DNA of 64,000 nt, taken from contig CABXWB010000002.1 in NCBI GenBank assembly GCA_902515745.1, forward strand, positions 168,579 to 232,578. Direction: 5' to 3'. Positions 37,442-47,316 of the stretch are shown piece by piece (the stretch's first letter is position 1; each line of letters opens with the position of its first letter). The notes beneath the pieces were generated by a model. It did not search any database. It was not told the origin of the DNA and worked only from the letters and a program-made list of their open reading frames with translations. The position numbers and the translations under genes are program-made. Source of the stretch: an uncultured Alphaproteobacteria bacterium. GTDB lineage: Bacteria > Pseudomonadota > Alphaproteobacteria > HIMB59 > GCA-002718135.

Positions 37442-38635
37442 CTATTTTTGAATTAAAAAATGAGAAACATCAGTAGAGTTATTTGAAAAACCTGTTTCAC
37501 AATACGAAAAATAAAATTCCCACATTCTTTTAAATTTAATATCGAAGCCGAACCTTGATAAATCAGTCCAAGATTTTTGAAATTGTTTGTTCCACATTTT
37601 TAGTGTTTTTGCATAAGAACCGCCAAAACTTAATTTTTCAATACATTTTAAACCAACGTGTTTTGCTGAATATTCAAATTGTTTTTTGGTTGGAAGCATG
37701 CCCCCAGGAAAAATATATTGTTGAATAAAATCTGGTCTTTTTTGATAATCTTTAGCCTTTTGTTCATCAATTGTTATGACTTGTAGTGCAGCCATACCGC
37801 CATCGTTGAGAGAATTACGAATTGTATCAAAGTAATTATGCCAGTATTTCTTCCCAACTGCTTCAAACATTTCAATTGAAACAATATTTGAATATTTTTT
37901 TTTGATATCCCTATAATCTCTGAATATAACTGATACTTTTTCAGACAAACCTTCATTTTGAATTTTTTCAGAAGCATAGTCATATTGTTCCTTAGAAATA
38001 GTTATAGCATCAACTGAACAATTGTAATTTTTGGCTACAAATGATGAAAACCCGCCCCATCCACATCCAATTTCTAAAGTTTTAGAATTTGAGTCTAATG
38101 ATAAAGTTTCAGCAATCTTTCTATATTTGTTAAATTGTGCATCCGATAAATTGGTATTCTTATTATCAAAAAGAGCAGAAGAATAGGTCATGGTTTTATC
38201 TAACCACTTTTCGTAAAAATTATTTCCTAAATCATAATGATATTTAATGTTTTTTTTACTCTGTGATTTTGAATTGTTATTTAAAAAATGTTTTAATTTG
38301 GCAAAAGTTGCAAATAAAAGATTAGTATTTATACTTTGTAAAAAATAACTCTCATTTTTGTGAGAAAGTAGTAATAAATTAGTTAAATCGGTGCTTGAAA
38401 AGTAACCATTCATATAGGCTTCTGCAAAACCTACAGAACCTTTTTTAAAAATTAAATTTAAAAAATTATAATTATGAATTTTTATACTTGCAGATATATC
38501 CTCTTCTTTTCCGACAAAAACTCTCTCCTCGCCAGTAGGAAATTGAACTATTAATTTTCCATATCGAATTTTAGATAAAAAATTTAGTAATAATTTTTCG
38601 ACAGTTTTATCAAAATTTGTTTTAAAAAAATTCAT
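37442..38635 (-). CDS. Cyclopropane-fatty-acyl-phospholipid synthase family methyltransferase
   Basis: 397 residues. An N-terminal domain of about 120 residues precedes a SAM-dependent methyltransferase: KYHYDLGNNFYEKWLDKTMTY (the family's substrate-side block), SAM loop LEIGCGWGGFSSF, SIEMFEAVGKKYW and YIFPGGMLPTKKQ. It methylates or cyclopropanates unsaturated acyl chains of membrane lipids. In Rhodobacter a paralogue in a light-stress cluster (UfaM, RSP1091) makes methylated precursors of furan fatty acids, so that role is as likely as simple cyclopropanation. It lies two bases from the DUF2878 gene. Confidence 0.9.
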   Translation of the reverse strand: MNFFKTNFDKTVEKLLLNFLSKIRYGKLIVQFPTGEERVFVGKEEDISASIKIHNYNFLNLIFKKGSVGFAEAYMNGYFSSTDLTNLLLLSHKNESYFLQSINTNLLFATFAKLKHFLNNNSKSQSKKNIKYHYDLGNNFYEKWLDKTMTYSSALFDNKNTNLSDAQFNKYRKIAETLSLDSNSKTLEIGCGWGGFSSFVAKNYNCSVDAITISKEQYDYASEKIQNEGLSEKVSVIFRDYRDIKKKYSNIVSIEMFEAVGKKYWHNYFDTIRNSLNDGGMAALQVITIDEQKAKDYQKRPDFIQQYIFPGGMLPTKKQFEYSAKHVGLKCIEKLSFGGSYAKTLKMWNKQFQKSWTDLSRFGFDIKFKRMWEFYFSYCETGFSNNSTDVSHFLIQK

Positions 38636-39409
38636 TTAAAAATTACCTTCAAAACTCACTGTATCATTTGGCTTCTTTTTTCGTGCATAATATTTACCAC
38701 CTTTGTAAATTATTTTTAGAGCCTCATAAAGAATTCCAGCCATTACTTTAAAACCAAAAAGTGGATTATAATATAAAAATTTAAACATATTTTTTGAGTT
38801 AAAATCTATAAATTTGCCATACTGAGTAGCTGTTAGTACTTTTTTATTATTTTTATCATAAAGATCAATATTAATATTTATTTTATCTTTTTGCATTCGA
38901 TTAAAAAATTTATAATTTGCTTCCATTTCTATGAATGGAGATACATAAAACTGCTTTGCACATTCATGAGATAATTTAAAATCTTCAAAATTTACATTTC
39001 CTTTAAAAATATAGGTATGTTGTTCATTAGTCGTATTTTTGACTTCATAGAAAATAGATATTAATTTTTTATCATCATAACAATATATAATTGATAAGGG
39101 ATCAAATACATATCCCAAAATTCTTGGAAAACATAATATCATTATATTAAGATGTTTATATTTAATATTAAATTTAGAGAGAGAATCTATAACGAATGAC
39201 TTTATTGATCTTTTGTCTCTATATCCATGATCATTTTCGTAAATAGAAAAAAGATTAAAAGAGTTTAATGAAAAAAGTTTATAGTTTTTACTTAATTGAT
39301 CAAGATTATCCAAATTAATAAAAAGACTTGGTACCTCATATTTCAATGTGTGTTTAAATGGAATAAATCTTTTATGTATAACGCTAGACAATAGTATTTG
39401 AGAAATCAT
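38636..39409 (-). CDS. DUF1365 family protein
   Basis: 257 residues. Typical DUF1365 features are the opening VIHKRFIPFKHTLKYEVPSL, FPRILGYVFDPLSIIYCYD, EVKNTTNEQHTYIF and KQFYVSPFIEMEANYKF. The biochemical function is unknown; the family co-occurs with photolyase, an amine-oxidase-like flavoprotein and cyclopropane synthase in light-stress operons. It overlaps the flavoprotein gene by four bases and ends directly before the methyltransferase. Confidence 0.92.
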   Translation of the reverse strand: MISQILLSSVIHKRFIPFKHTLKYEVPSLFINLDNLDQLSKNYKLFSLNSFNLFSIYENDHGYRDKRSIKSFVIDSLSKFNIKYKHLNIMILCFPRILGYVFDPLSIIYCYDDKKLISIFYEVKNTTNEQHTYIFKGNVNFEDFKLSHECAKQFYVSPFIEMEANYKFFNRMQKDKININIDLYDKNNKKVLTATQYGKFIDFNSKNMFKFLYYNPLFGFKVMAGILYEALKIIYKGGKYYARKKKPNDTVSFEGNF

Positions 39410-40701
39410 TTAAAATTAATTTGCAATCTATTATAAAAATTTTTCTCTCTCTTCCAAGGTAAATCACAATTTAATAATTTACAAATATAAGAAGATGATT
39501 GAATGCCGTCTTCATGAAAACCATATCCGAGGTAAGCTCCACAGAAATAAGTATTATTCTTTCCTTGAATTTCCATAACATTTTTTTGAGCTAAAATAGT
39601 ATCAGTTGTATATATTGGATGATTAAATGTTGTTTCGTTAATTATATTTTTAGGTTTTTTATATGGATTAACAGTTACAAAGTAATTTTGATTAGTTGGT
39701 AATTTTTGCAAGAAATTCATCCAATAAGTTAAAGTAAATTTAGAAGATGATGACTTGTTTAAAAAATTCCAACTTGACCAAGCAATTTTTGATTTAGGCA
39801 TTAAAGAGTGATCGGAGTGAAGTATTGCTGAGTTAGTTGAATATTTAAATTGTGAAAATATTTTTACTTCTTCTTCTGTTGGTGTTTCCAAAATATCCAA
39901 TACTTGATTTGCATGGGTTGCGAATATTACTTTATGAAATTCTAATATATTATTTTTCTCATCTTCTATTTTAATTCTATTATTTTCTCTAATAATTTTT
40001 TTAATTTTGAAATTTGTTTCATACTCAAAAATATTTTTATTAATAATTTTTTTTATATATTCGTTACTTCCACCTTCTATATATTTCCATTGTGGTCTTT
40101 TTTTTAAATTAAATAAAGCATGATTTTTAAAAAAATTAATGAATGTTATCAGAGGAAAATTTTTTACATCACTTATATTGCTTGACCATATAGATGATAT
40201 CATAGGTAAAATATGATAATTTATTAGATATGTTGAAAAATTATTAGTTTTTAAAAAATCATTTAATGTTTTAGTTTGCTCTAAATCACTAATATTCAAG
40301 CTATTACATAATAAATAAAGTTTTCTTATTTCAAATAGCATTTTAAAAAAATTAAAAGAAAACACATTTCTAAAATTAGCAAAAAGAGAAAAGATATTTT
40401 TGCCACTATATTCAATTTGAGGATCTTGATTGGAGACGGCAAAAGACATATCTGAATTTTTGCATTTTACATCAAGTAATTTAAAAAAATTTGTTAAATC
40501 TGGATAATTATTTTCATTGAAAACAATAAACCCTGTATCTACTGGGATTGTCTTTGTTAATTCTTCAACATAAATAGTTCTTGTATGTCCCCCCAATCTA
40601 TTATTTTTTTCAAATAAATAAACATCATATTTAGAGGACAAAAGGTAAGCTGCACTTATTCCTGAAATACCAGAACCAATAATTGCTATTTTTTCTCTCA
40701 C
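39406..40701 (-). CDS. FAD-dependent amine-oxidase-like oxidoreductase
   Basis: 431 residues. The dinucleotide-binding motif IAIIGSGISGISAAYLLS starts at about residue 5, followed by LFEKNNRLGGHTRT and the FAD-closing segment NTYFCGAYLGYGFHEDGIQSS at the C-terminus. It belongs to the protoporphyrinogen/amine oxidase superfamily, but substrate unknown; the context points to membrane-lipid modification. The start is GTG at 40701, one base after the photolyase stop. Confidence 0.88.
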   Translation of the reverse strand: MREKIAIIGSGISGISAAYLLSSKYDVYLFEKNNRLGGHTRTIYVEELTKTIPVDTGFIVFNENNYPDLTNFFKLLDVKCKNSDMSFAVSNQDPQIEYSGKNIFSLFANFRNVFSFNFFKMLFEIRKLYLLCNSLNISDLEQTKTLNDFLKTNNFSTYLINYHILPMISSIWSSNISDVKNFPLITFINFFKNHALFNLKKRPQWKYIEGGSNEYIKKIINKNIFEYETNFKIKKIIRENNRIKIEDEKNNILEFHKVIFATHANQVLDILETPTEEEVKIFSQFKYSTNSAILHSDHSLMPKSKIAWSSWNFLNKSSSSKFTLTYWMNFLQKLPTNQNYFVTVNPYKKPKNIINETTFNHPIYTTDTILAQKNVMEIQGKNNTYFCGAYLGYGFHEDGIQSSSYICKLLNCDLPWKREKNFYNRLQINFK

Positions 40702-40702
40702 A

Positions 40703-42124
40703 TCAACTAATAGTTTTAAATGCTGATAGTGCTCTATTTCTTGTTTCTTTTAAATCTATAATTGGTAATGGATATGAAGTACCAATCTCAAAATTATATT
40801 TCTTTTGATCCTCCATAGACATCTCCCAAGGATTATGAATATATTTTTTTGGAATATTATTCAACTCAGGAACAAATTCTTTTACATAATCACCATCTGG
40901 ATCAAATTTTTGACCCTGCAATATTGGATTAAAAATTCTAAAATATGGACTTGCATCAGCACCACAACCAGAAATCCATTGCCAACCTGCAGAATTAGAC
41001 CCAACGTCAGCATCAACTAAAGTATCAAAAAACCACTCTTCTCCATTTTTCCAGTGTAACAATAAATTTTTTGTTAAAAACGAGCCTACAATCATTCTTA
41101 CTCTATTATGCATCCAGCCTGTTTTATATAGTTGTCTCATTCCAGCATCCACAATTGGAATACCAGTTTTACCATTATGCCATAATGATAAATTTTTAGC
41201 ATTTTTTATCCATGGAAATTTATTAAATTTACTTTGTATAGGTTTATGAGTCATATCTGGATAATGAAATAAAAGATTATAAGAAAAATCTCTCCAGCCA
41301 AGTTCAGCAAGAAATTTTTTTTTATTTTCAGGATCAATTTTTTTTTCAATATTGACGGTATCATAAACTTCCAAAGCAGATATTTCTCCAAAATGAAGAT
41401 AAGGTGATAATTTTGAAGTTAAATCTTTATCGGGCCTATCTCTTCCAGATGAATATTTATTTGCTTTTTCCAAAATATATTTTTTTAATTGTAATTTTGC
41501 ATTACTTTCACCAGGTATCCAATATTTTTCAATTTTTTTGATCCATTGCTCTTTTTTGTCTGTTAGATTTAAATCTTGTATAGTGATTTCATTTTTGAAT
41601 TTTGAATTGGCGTAGCTTATTTTTGTATTTTTAAATTTAATATCTTTTAGTTTTAGTAGTTCATCACAATGTCGCCAGTAAGGAGTAAATACTTTAAAAA
41701 AGGTTCCACTTTTATTTTTAATATTCCAAGGTTCATTTAAAAGATATCCATTGTGCGATTCGCATTCTATTTTAGATGAAGTAACTATTGATTTAATTAT
41801 AGTATCTCTTTTAATTGAGTATGGATCATATAGTCTATTCCAAGATACACATTTAACATTTGAATTCTTTAATATTGAAGATATAATTTTCTCTGGATCA
41901 CCAGCAAATATATTTAGTCTGCCATTATACTTTTGGATTGAATCATATAAACTAAATAAAGATTTTTCTAACCACCATTTGGATGTGGATCCAATTCTTT
42001 GATTTAAATCAAAGATATAAATTGGAATTATCTGATCAACTTTTTTTGAAAGTGACAATAAAGATGGATTTTCTTGTAATCGCAAATCTTGTCTAAACCA
42101 ATGAATTCCATAAGTGGCTGCCAT
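40703..42124 (-). CDS. phrB: Deoxyribodipyrimidine photolyase (class I type)
   Basis: 473 residues. The N-terminal antenna domain begins HWFRQDLRLQENPSLLSL; the C-terminal FAD domain has GRDRPDKDLTSKLSPYLHFGE, FLAELGWRDFSYNLLFHYPD, GIPIVDAGMRQLYKTGWMHN and WQWISGCGADASPYFRIFNP. It splits UV-induced pyrimidine dimers using blue light, fitting a sunlit surface-ocean habitat. It leads a five-gene minus-strand operon; an upstream promoter is not obvious in the 46 bases after rpmG. Confidence 0.95.
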   Translation of the reverse strand: MAATYGIHWFRQDLRLQENPSLLSLSKKVDQIIPIYIFDLNQRIGSTSKWWLEKSLFSLYDSIQKYNGRLNIFAGDPEKIISSILKNSNVKCVSWNRLYDPYSIKRDTIIKSIVTSSKIECESHNGYLLNEPWNIKNKSGTFFKVFTPYWRHCDELLKLKDIKFKNTKISYANSKFKNEITIQDLNLTDKKEQWIKKIEKYWIPGESNAKLQLKKYILEKANKYSSGRDRPDKDLTSKLSPYLHFGEISALEVYDTVNIEKKIDPENKKKFLAELGWRDFSYNLLFHYPDMTHKPIQSKFNKFPWIKNAKNLSLWHNGKTGIPIVDAGMRQLYKTGWMHNRVRMIVGSFLTKNLLLHWKNGEEWFFDTLVDADVGSNSAGWQWISGCGADASPYFRIFNPILQGQKFDPDGDYVKEFVPELNNIPKKYIHNPWEMSMEDQKKYNFEIGTSYPLPIIDLKETRNRALSAFKTIS

Positions 42125-42170
42125 GAGTTTAAATTATGTTAATTTAGAATAAATTAAAGAGGTAAATTTG

Positions 42171-42365
42171 TTATTTACTATGAGGAGGCATTTTTTTCTC
42201 TACGAACCAAACGTGTTTTTTTAACACAGGATCATATTTTTTCATTCGAAGCTTTTCAGCAACTTTCAATCCTTTTGTCGGTTTTCTTACGATATATTTA
42301 GTTCCTGTTTTTGGATTTTCTTCAGGTACTAGTTGTTTAAGAGCGAATGAAGTTTTTTTTGCCAT
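42171..42365 (-). CDS. rpmG: 50S ribosomal protein L33 (divergent)
   Basis: 64 residues. The C-terminal half KLRMKKYDPVLKKHVWFVEKKM matches the L33 pattern of KYDP followed by KHV and a basic end, and MAKKTSF opens it, but the N-terminal half is longer and unlike typical alphaproteobacterial L33 of about 55 residues. No zinc cysteines are present. I am fairly confident of the family but not of a close match. It stands alone between trhO and the photolyase operon, 41 bases from trhO. Confidence 0.78.
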   Translation of the reverse strand: MAKKTSFALKQLVPEENPKTGTKYIVRKPTKGLKVAEKLRMKKYDPVLKKHVWFVEKKMPPHSK

Positions 42366-42406
42366 GAAATGTCTATACAGAATAATTATATGAAATAAAG
42401 TATTAT

Positions 42407-43342
42407 TTATTCATAATCAGAGATTGACTGCTTAATAAAACGGTTAAAATTTCCTCTTTTTTTATCAAGTTGAATTTGTTTATTTCTTTCAAGTAAGTTT
42501 TTTTTCTTTTCTTCAGATGTTTTATCAAAACAATTATGACAAGATACACCTGGTTTATAATATTTATTATCAGTATCTTTATTACTAATTGGTAATCGAC
42601 AAGCATGACAAAGTTTGTAAGTTCCATCTTTTAGTTCATTTTTCAAAGATACTCTTCCATCAAATACAAAACATTCACCATTCCACATTGAATCTTTTTT
42701 TGGAGTTTTTTCTAAATACTTTAGTATACCTCCATCTAACTGAGCAACATTTTTAAAACCCTTCATCATCATATATGAAGAAGCCTTTTCACACCTGATA
42801 CCTCCAGTGCAAAACATAGCAATTTTTTTGTCTTTTGATTTATTTAGTTTTTTTTTAACAAAAGATTTAAAGTTAGTGAAACTTTTAGTTTTTGGATTAA
42901 TTGCTCCTTCAAAAGATCCTATTTTTACCTCAAATTCATTTCTTACATCAATCACAATAGTGTCTTTGTCTTTAATAAGTTTATTCCATTCATTATATTT
43001 AATTTTTGTCCCAGATATTTTTGTAGGATCAGAAAATTTGGTCTTTAATGTAACTATTTCATTTTTTTTTCTAATTTTAAGTTTTTGAAAAGGCATATAT
43101 TTATATTTTGATCGTTTAAGATTAAGTTTCTCAAAGCTAAAATTTTCAAGATATAAAATGAGAGAATTTATGTTTTTCTCTAAGCCAGCTATTGTTCCAT
43201 TAATGCCCTCATCAGCAATCAATATTGTACCTTTTATTTTATTAAATTTGCAAAAATCTTTAAGTTTAGTAATGATATCACTTTTATCTTTAATTATTTT
43301 GAATTGATAAAAAGTAATTATAGAAAAGTACTTGTTATTCAT
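42407..43342 (-). CDS. trhO: tRNA uridine(34) hydroxylase TrhO (rhodanese domain, UPF0176)
   Basis: 311 residues. An N-terminal domain with LIADEGINGTIAGLEKNI precedes a rhodanese domain containing VIDVRNEFEVKIGSFEGAINP and the catalytic loop MFCTGGIRCEKASSYM with its Cys. The C-terminal extension has paired cysteines (CHACRLPI and CHNCF), which are typical. TrhO makes 5-hydroxyuridine at tRNA position 34, using oxygen. It is divergent from metF with 33 bases between the starts. Confidence 0.93.
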   Translation of the reverse strand: MNNKYFSIITFYQFKIIKDKSDIITKLKDFCKFNKIKGTILIADEGINGTIAGLEKNINSLILYLENFSFEKLNLKRSKYKYMPFQKLKIRKKNEIVTLKTKFSDPTKISGTKIKYNEWNKLIKDKDTIVIDVRNEFEVKIGSFEGAINPKTKSFTNFKSFVKKKLNKSKDKKIAMFCTGGIRCEKASSYMMMKGFKNVAQLDGGILKYLEKTPKKDSMWNGECFVFDGRVSLKNELKDGTYKLCHACRLPISNKDTDNKYYKPGVSCHNCFDKTSEEKKKNLLERNKQIQLDKKRGNFNRFIKQSISDYE

Positions 43343-43375
43343 TTATCTAATTAATATAAAAAACTTAAAAAATTT

Positions 43376-44269
43376 ATGTCTAAAGAAACCATTAATATTG
43401 TTAAAAAGTTTCTCAATAGTTATTCTATAGAAACAACTCCAAATGTTTATGAAAAATATGGAAGCTTTTCTGAATTTATTGATAAAAATCATGACATTTA
43501 TATAACTTATTTACCAGATGAAAATTCAAAAAATGTTATTAGAACTGCAAAAAAATTAAAATTAGAAGGTTATGAGGTTATACCTCATTTACCTGCTAGA
43601 ACTATTGTAAATAAAAATGACTTAGAAAAATATATAGGTGAACTTGCAATTGAATCTGGGTGTTCAAAAATGTTAATTATTGGTGGTGGTGGAAATCAGG
43701 CTGGCGAAATCTCTTCTTCAATTGATGTTTTAAAAACAGATTTTCTCTCAAAATATAATTATCAATTTGTAGGAGTAGCTGGACATCCCGAAGGAAGCCC
43801 AGATATTTCAAATGAAAATTTAGATTTAGCAATTAAACAGAAGAATGATTTTGCAAAAAATGTTGATTTTAAAATGTATTTAGCAACACAATTTTTTTTT
43901 GAGGCTAAATCTTTAATCGATTGGGAAAAACACTTAATAAAAATTGGAAATAAATTACCAATCCATGCTGGGATACCAGGTCCTGCCTCTATAAAAACAT
44001 TAGTAAATTATGCAAGGTCTTGCGGTATTGGAAATTCTTTAAGATTTATTACAAAACAGGCTTTTAACTTAACTAAACTTGCAACATTGAGCACTCCTGA
44101 TAAATTAATTTATGATCTTGCTGAACATAGTGAAATAAACAAAGACTCTAAACTTGAAAAAATACACTTCTATGCGTTTGGTGGTATGAAAAAAACATCA
44201 CAGTGGTTAAATCAATTTAATAATTCAGATTTTTCTTATAATAATAAACAGAAATTTGAGTTAAATTAG
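43376..44269 (+). CDS. metF: Methylenetetrahydrofolate reductase-like protein (MetF family)
   Basis: 297 residues. The barrel motifs are visible as IYITYLPDENSKNVIR, VIPHLPARTI, MLIIGGGGNQAG, FVGVAGHPEGSPD, and ATQFFFEAKSLIDW followed by IHAGIPGPASIKTL. A likely catalytic Glu is in SIETTPNVYEK near residue 19, but the N-terminus departs from the usual FEFFPP signature, so it is a divergent member. The enzyme interconverts 5,10-methylene- and 5-methyl-THF. Next to fhs and the methylated-amine genes, it may run in the oxidative direction; ordinary methionine supply is the alternative. Confidence 0.82.
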   Translation: MSKETINIVKKFLNSYSIETTPNVYEKYGSFSEFIDKNHDIYITYLPDENSKNVIRTAKKLKLEGYEVIPHLPARTIVNKNDLEKYIGELAIESGCSKMLIIGGGGNQAGEISSSIDVLKTDFLSKYNYQFVGVAGHPEGSPDISNENLDLAIKQKNDFAKNVDFKMYLATQFFFEAKSLIDWEKHLIKIGNKLPIHAGIPGPASIKTLVNYARSCGIGNSLRFITKQAFNLTKLATLSTPDKLIYDLAEHSEINKDSKLEKIHFYAFGGMKKTSQWLNQFNNSDFSYNNKQKFELN

Positions 44270-44307
44270 CTTCTTCACAATTTTTTTATTTTATAATGAA
44301 ACAAAAG

Positions 44308-44345
44308 TTGTTTGATATTTAAGTTAATTTATAGATTAATAATCT
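44308..44345 (+). promoter_or_regulatory. Candidate promoter and inverted repeat upstream of fhs
   Basis: TTGTTT at 44308-44313 and TATAGA at 44330-44335 are 16 bases apart. A perfect inverted repeat AGATTA-A-TAATCT at 44333-44345 overlaps the -10 box and the expected start, followed by AAGGAG before the ATG at 44363. The -35 match is weak, so the promoter is tentative; the repeat is plain in the sequence. Confidence 0.38.
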
Positions 44346-44362
44346 AATAATTAAGGAGTCTC

Positions 44363-46036
44363 ATGTCAGATATTGAAATAGCAAGAAAAGCTAAAATGAA
44401 ACCTATTAGTGAAATTCTAAAAGGGCTTGATGTACCAGACACACCTGAAGCCTTCAGTCCTATGGGTCGTCACATAGCAAAAATAAACTTGGAGTACATA
44501 GACTCACTTAATAAAAATAAAGATGGTAAACTTGTTCTAGTCTCAGCAATAACTCCAACACCAGCAGGAGAAGGTAAAACAACAACTTCTGTTGGATTAA
44601 GTGATGGTCTTAATAAACTTGGAAAGAAATCAATAGTTTGTTTAAGAGAGCCGAGTCTTGGACCATCATTCGGTATGAAAGGTGGAGCAGCTGGTGGAGG
44701 CTATGCTCAAGTAGTTCCAATGGAGCAAATTAATTTACATTTTACTGGAGATTTTCATGCAGTTACATCCGCTCATAATTTACTTTCTGCATTAATTGAT
44801 AATCATATCTACTGGGGAAATAAATTAAATTTTGATGTTAGAAGAGTTGTTTGGAAGAGAGTAATGGATATGAATGATAGATCACTTAGATCTATTGTAG
44901 TTGATTTAGGAGGAGTTGCAAATGGATATCCTAGACAAGATGGATTTGATATTACTGTTGCATCGGAGATAATGGCAATTTTCTGCTTAGCAAAAGACTT
45001 AAAAGATCTGGAAGAAAGAATTGGAAATATAACTATTGCCTATACACGAGACAAAAAAGCTATTTATGCAAAAGATTTGAAGGCACAAGGTCCAATGACA
45101 GTATTATTAAAAGATGCCATTAGACCAAACATAACACAAACGTTAGAAAATAATCCTGCTATTATTCATGGTGGACCATTTGCAAATATTGCCCATGGAT
45201 GTAATTCTGTTATTGCAACTAAAGCTAGTCTAAAACTAAGTGACTATGTTGTAACTGAAGCAGGCTTTGGAGCTGATTTAGGAGCAGAAAAATTCCTTGA
45301 TATAAAGTGCAGAAAATCAAATTTAAAACCTGATTGTGTAGTTTTGGTAGCTACAATTAGAGCTCTAAAAATGCATGGCAATGTTTCTAAAGAAGACTTA
45401 AAAAATGAAAATGTAAATGCACTTAAAATTGGTTTAGTGAATTTAGAAAGACACATAAACAACATAAGAAAATTTGGATTACCAGTAACTGTTGCAATTA
45501 ATCATTTTGTTACTGATTCTAAACCTGAAGTTGATGCTGTCCTAGATTTTTGTAAAACTCAAGGAGTTAAGGCTTCTATATGTACTCACTGGTCCGATGG
45601 TGGCGACGGTGCAACTGAATTAGCTAAAAATGTAATAGATATTTGTGAAGAAAGTAAAAGTACATTTAAATTTTTATATGAAGATGATTTAACTCTTTTC
45701 AAAAAAATAGAAAAAATTTCACAGGAGATTTATCACGCGAGTGAAGTCGTCGCAGACACAAAAGTGCGTCAACAATTGAAGGATTTTGAAACTAAAGGAT
45801 TTGGCAAATTGCCTGTTTGCATTGCAAAAACTCAATATAGTTTTTCAACCGACCCTAATTTAAAAGGTGCACCCACAGGCCACGTTTTACCTATTAGAGA
45901 AGTAAGATTATCATCGGGAGCAGAATTCATAGTGGTTGTCTGCGGCGATATTATGACAATGCCTGGTCTACCAAGTGTTCCTGCGGCAAATTCGATAAAG
46001 CTAAATGACCATGGAGAAATTGAAGGTCTTTTTTAA
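44363..46036 (+). CDS. fhs: Formate-tetrahydrofolate ligase
   Basis: 557 residues, the family length. The ATP loop [58 protein letters not shown], and the C-terminal [16 protein letters not shown] are all typical. Fhs makes 10-formyl-THF from formate and ATP, or releases formate with ATP synthesis during C1 oxidation. AAGGAG lies before the ATG. It is followed after 20 bases by soxB, which links it to carbon released from sarcosine. Confidence 0.97.
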   Translation: MSDIEIARKAKMKPISEILKGLDVPDTPEAFSPMGRHIAKINLEYIDSLNKNKDGKLVLVSAITPTPAGEGKTTTSVGLSDGLNKLGKKSIVCLREPSLGPSFGMKGGAAGGGYAQVVPMEQINLHFTGDFHAVTSAHNLLSALIDNHIYWGNKLNFDVRRVVWKRVMDMNDRSLRSIVVDLGGVANGYPRQDGFDITVASEIMAIFCLAKDLKDLEERIGNITIAYTRDKKAIYAKDLKAQGPMTVLLKDAIRPNITQTLENNPAIIHGGPFANIAHGCNSVIATKASLKLSDYVVTEAGFGADLGAEKFLDIKCRKSNLKPDCVVLVATIRALKMHGNVSKEDLKNENVNALKIGLVNLERHINNIRKFGLPVTVAINHFVTDSKPEVDAVLDFCKTQGVKASICTHWSDGGDGATELAKNVIDICEESKSTFKFLYEDDLTLFKKIEKISQEIYHASEVVADTKVRQQLKDFETKGFGKLPVCIAKTQYSFSTDPNLKGAPTGHVLPIREVRLSSGAEFIVVVCGDIMTMPGLPSVPAANSIKLNDHGEIEGLF

Positions 46037-46056
46037 AACTGCTATAAAGAGTTATT

Positions 46057-47313
46057 ATGTTTAATAATAAATATTCATTTCTATCAATTGCTAGAAACGC
46101 TTTGAGTCATCATGAGAATTGGCAGAAGACATGGAATAGTCCTGAACCAAAAAAAAGTTACGATGCAATAATAGTCGGTGGTGGTGGACACGGTTTAACA
46201 ACTGCTTACTATTTAGCAAAAAACCATGGGATTAATAATATTGCAGTAATTGAAAAGGGTTGGATAGGTGGTGGGAATACAGGGCGAAATACCACTATAA
46301 TTAGATCGAATTATTTATGGGATCAAAGTGCAGCTTTATATGAACATGCATTAAAACTTTGGGAAGGAATGTCACAAGAACTTAATTATAATGTAATGTT
46401 TTCTCAGAGAGGTGTAATTAATGTCGCACATAATTTGCATGATGTAAGAGAGTTAAAAAGAAGATGGCATGCTAATAGACTTAACGACATTGATTGTGAG
46501 TGGCTAGATACAAAAAAAGTAAAAGAATTTTGTCCTATAATTAATACATCTCCAAATATTAGATATCCTGTTTTGGGGGCAACACTTCAAAGAAGAGCTG
46601 GAACCGCTAGGCACGACGCAGTTGCTTGGGGTTACGCTAGAGGTGCTGATGAAATGGGTGTAGATATTATACAAAATTGTGAAGTAACTGGTATTAATAT
46701 AAAAAATGGAAATGTTACAGGAATTGAAACAACCAAAGGAACAATTAATTCAAATAAAATAGGTGTTGCCGCTGCAGGCCATACAAGTGTTATTGCTAAT
46801 ATGGCAGGTATAAAATTACCTCTTGAAAGTAAACCATTACAAGCCTTGGTATCAGAACCAGTAAAACCAATAATTGATACAGTTGTAATGTCGAATACAA
46901 TTCATGCCTATGTATCTCAATCTGATAAAGGAGAATTAGTGATTGGGGCAGGTACAGATTCATATACTTCTTACACTCAGAGAGGTGGTTTTAATATTGT
47001 TGAGGACACCTTAATGGCAATAATTGAGATGTTTCCAATATTTTCAAGAATGAAAATGCTTCGTCACTGGGGTGGAATCGTTGATATAAGTCCGGATGCC
47101 AGTCCTATTATAAGCAAAACTCATGTTAATGGATTATATTTTAATTGTGGTTGGGGAACTGGTGGTTTCAAAGCTACACCTGGATCTGGTTGGGTATTTG
47201 CTCACACTATTGCTAATGATCAAGCGCATGAATTAAACGCTCCTTTTACAATAAATAGATTTTCTAGTGGTGAATTAGTTGATGAACATGGTGCAGCCGC
47301 CGTAGCACATTAA
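46057..47313 (+). CDS. soxB: Sarcosine oxidase beta subunit
   Basis: 418 residues. The FAD motif [19 protein letters not shown] starts at about residue 36, followed by ARHDAVAW around His186, near the position where the beta subunit holds covalent flavin in characterised enzymes, and [16 protein letters not shown] with [16 protein letters not shown]. The beta subunit oxidises sarcosine to an imine. soxD, soxA and soxG follow, forming the standard heterotetramer operon soxBDAG. Confidence 0.95.
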   Translation: MFNNKYSFLSIARNALSHHENWQKTWNSPEPKKSYDAIIVGGGGHGLTTAYYLAKNHGINNIAVIEKGWIGGGNTGRNTTIIRSNYLWDQSAALYEHALKLWEGMSQELNYNVMFSQRGVINVAHNLHDVRELKRRWHANRLNDIDCEWLDTKKVKEFCPIINTSPNIRYPVLGATLQRRAGTARHDAVAWGYARGADEMGVDIIQNCEVTGINIKNGNVTGIETTKGTINSNKIGVAAAGHTSVIANMAGIKLPLESKPLQALVSEPVKPIIDTVVMSNTIHAYVSQSDKGELVIGAGTDSYTSYTQRGGFNIVEDTLMAIIEMFPIFSRMKMLRHWGGIVDISPDASPIISKTHVNGLYFNCGWGTGGFKATPGSGWVFAHTIANDQAHELNAPFTINRFSSGELVDEHGAAAVAH

Positions 47314-47316
47314 ATC

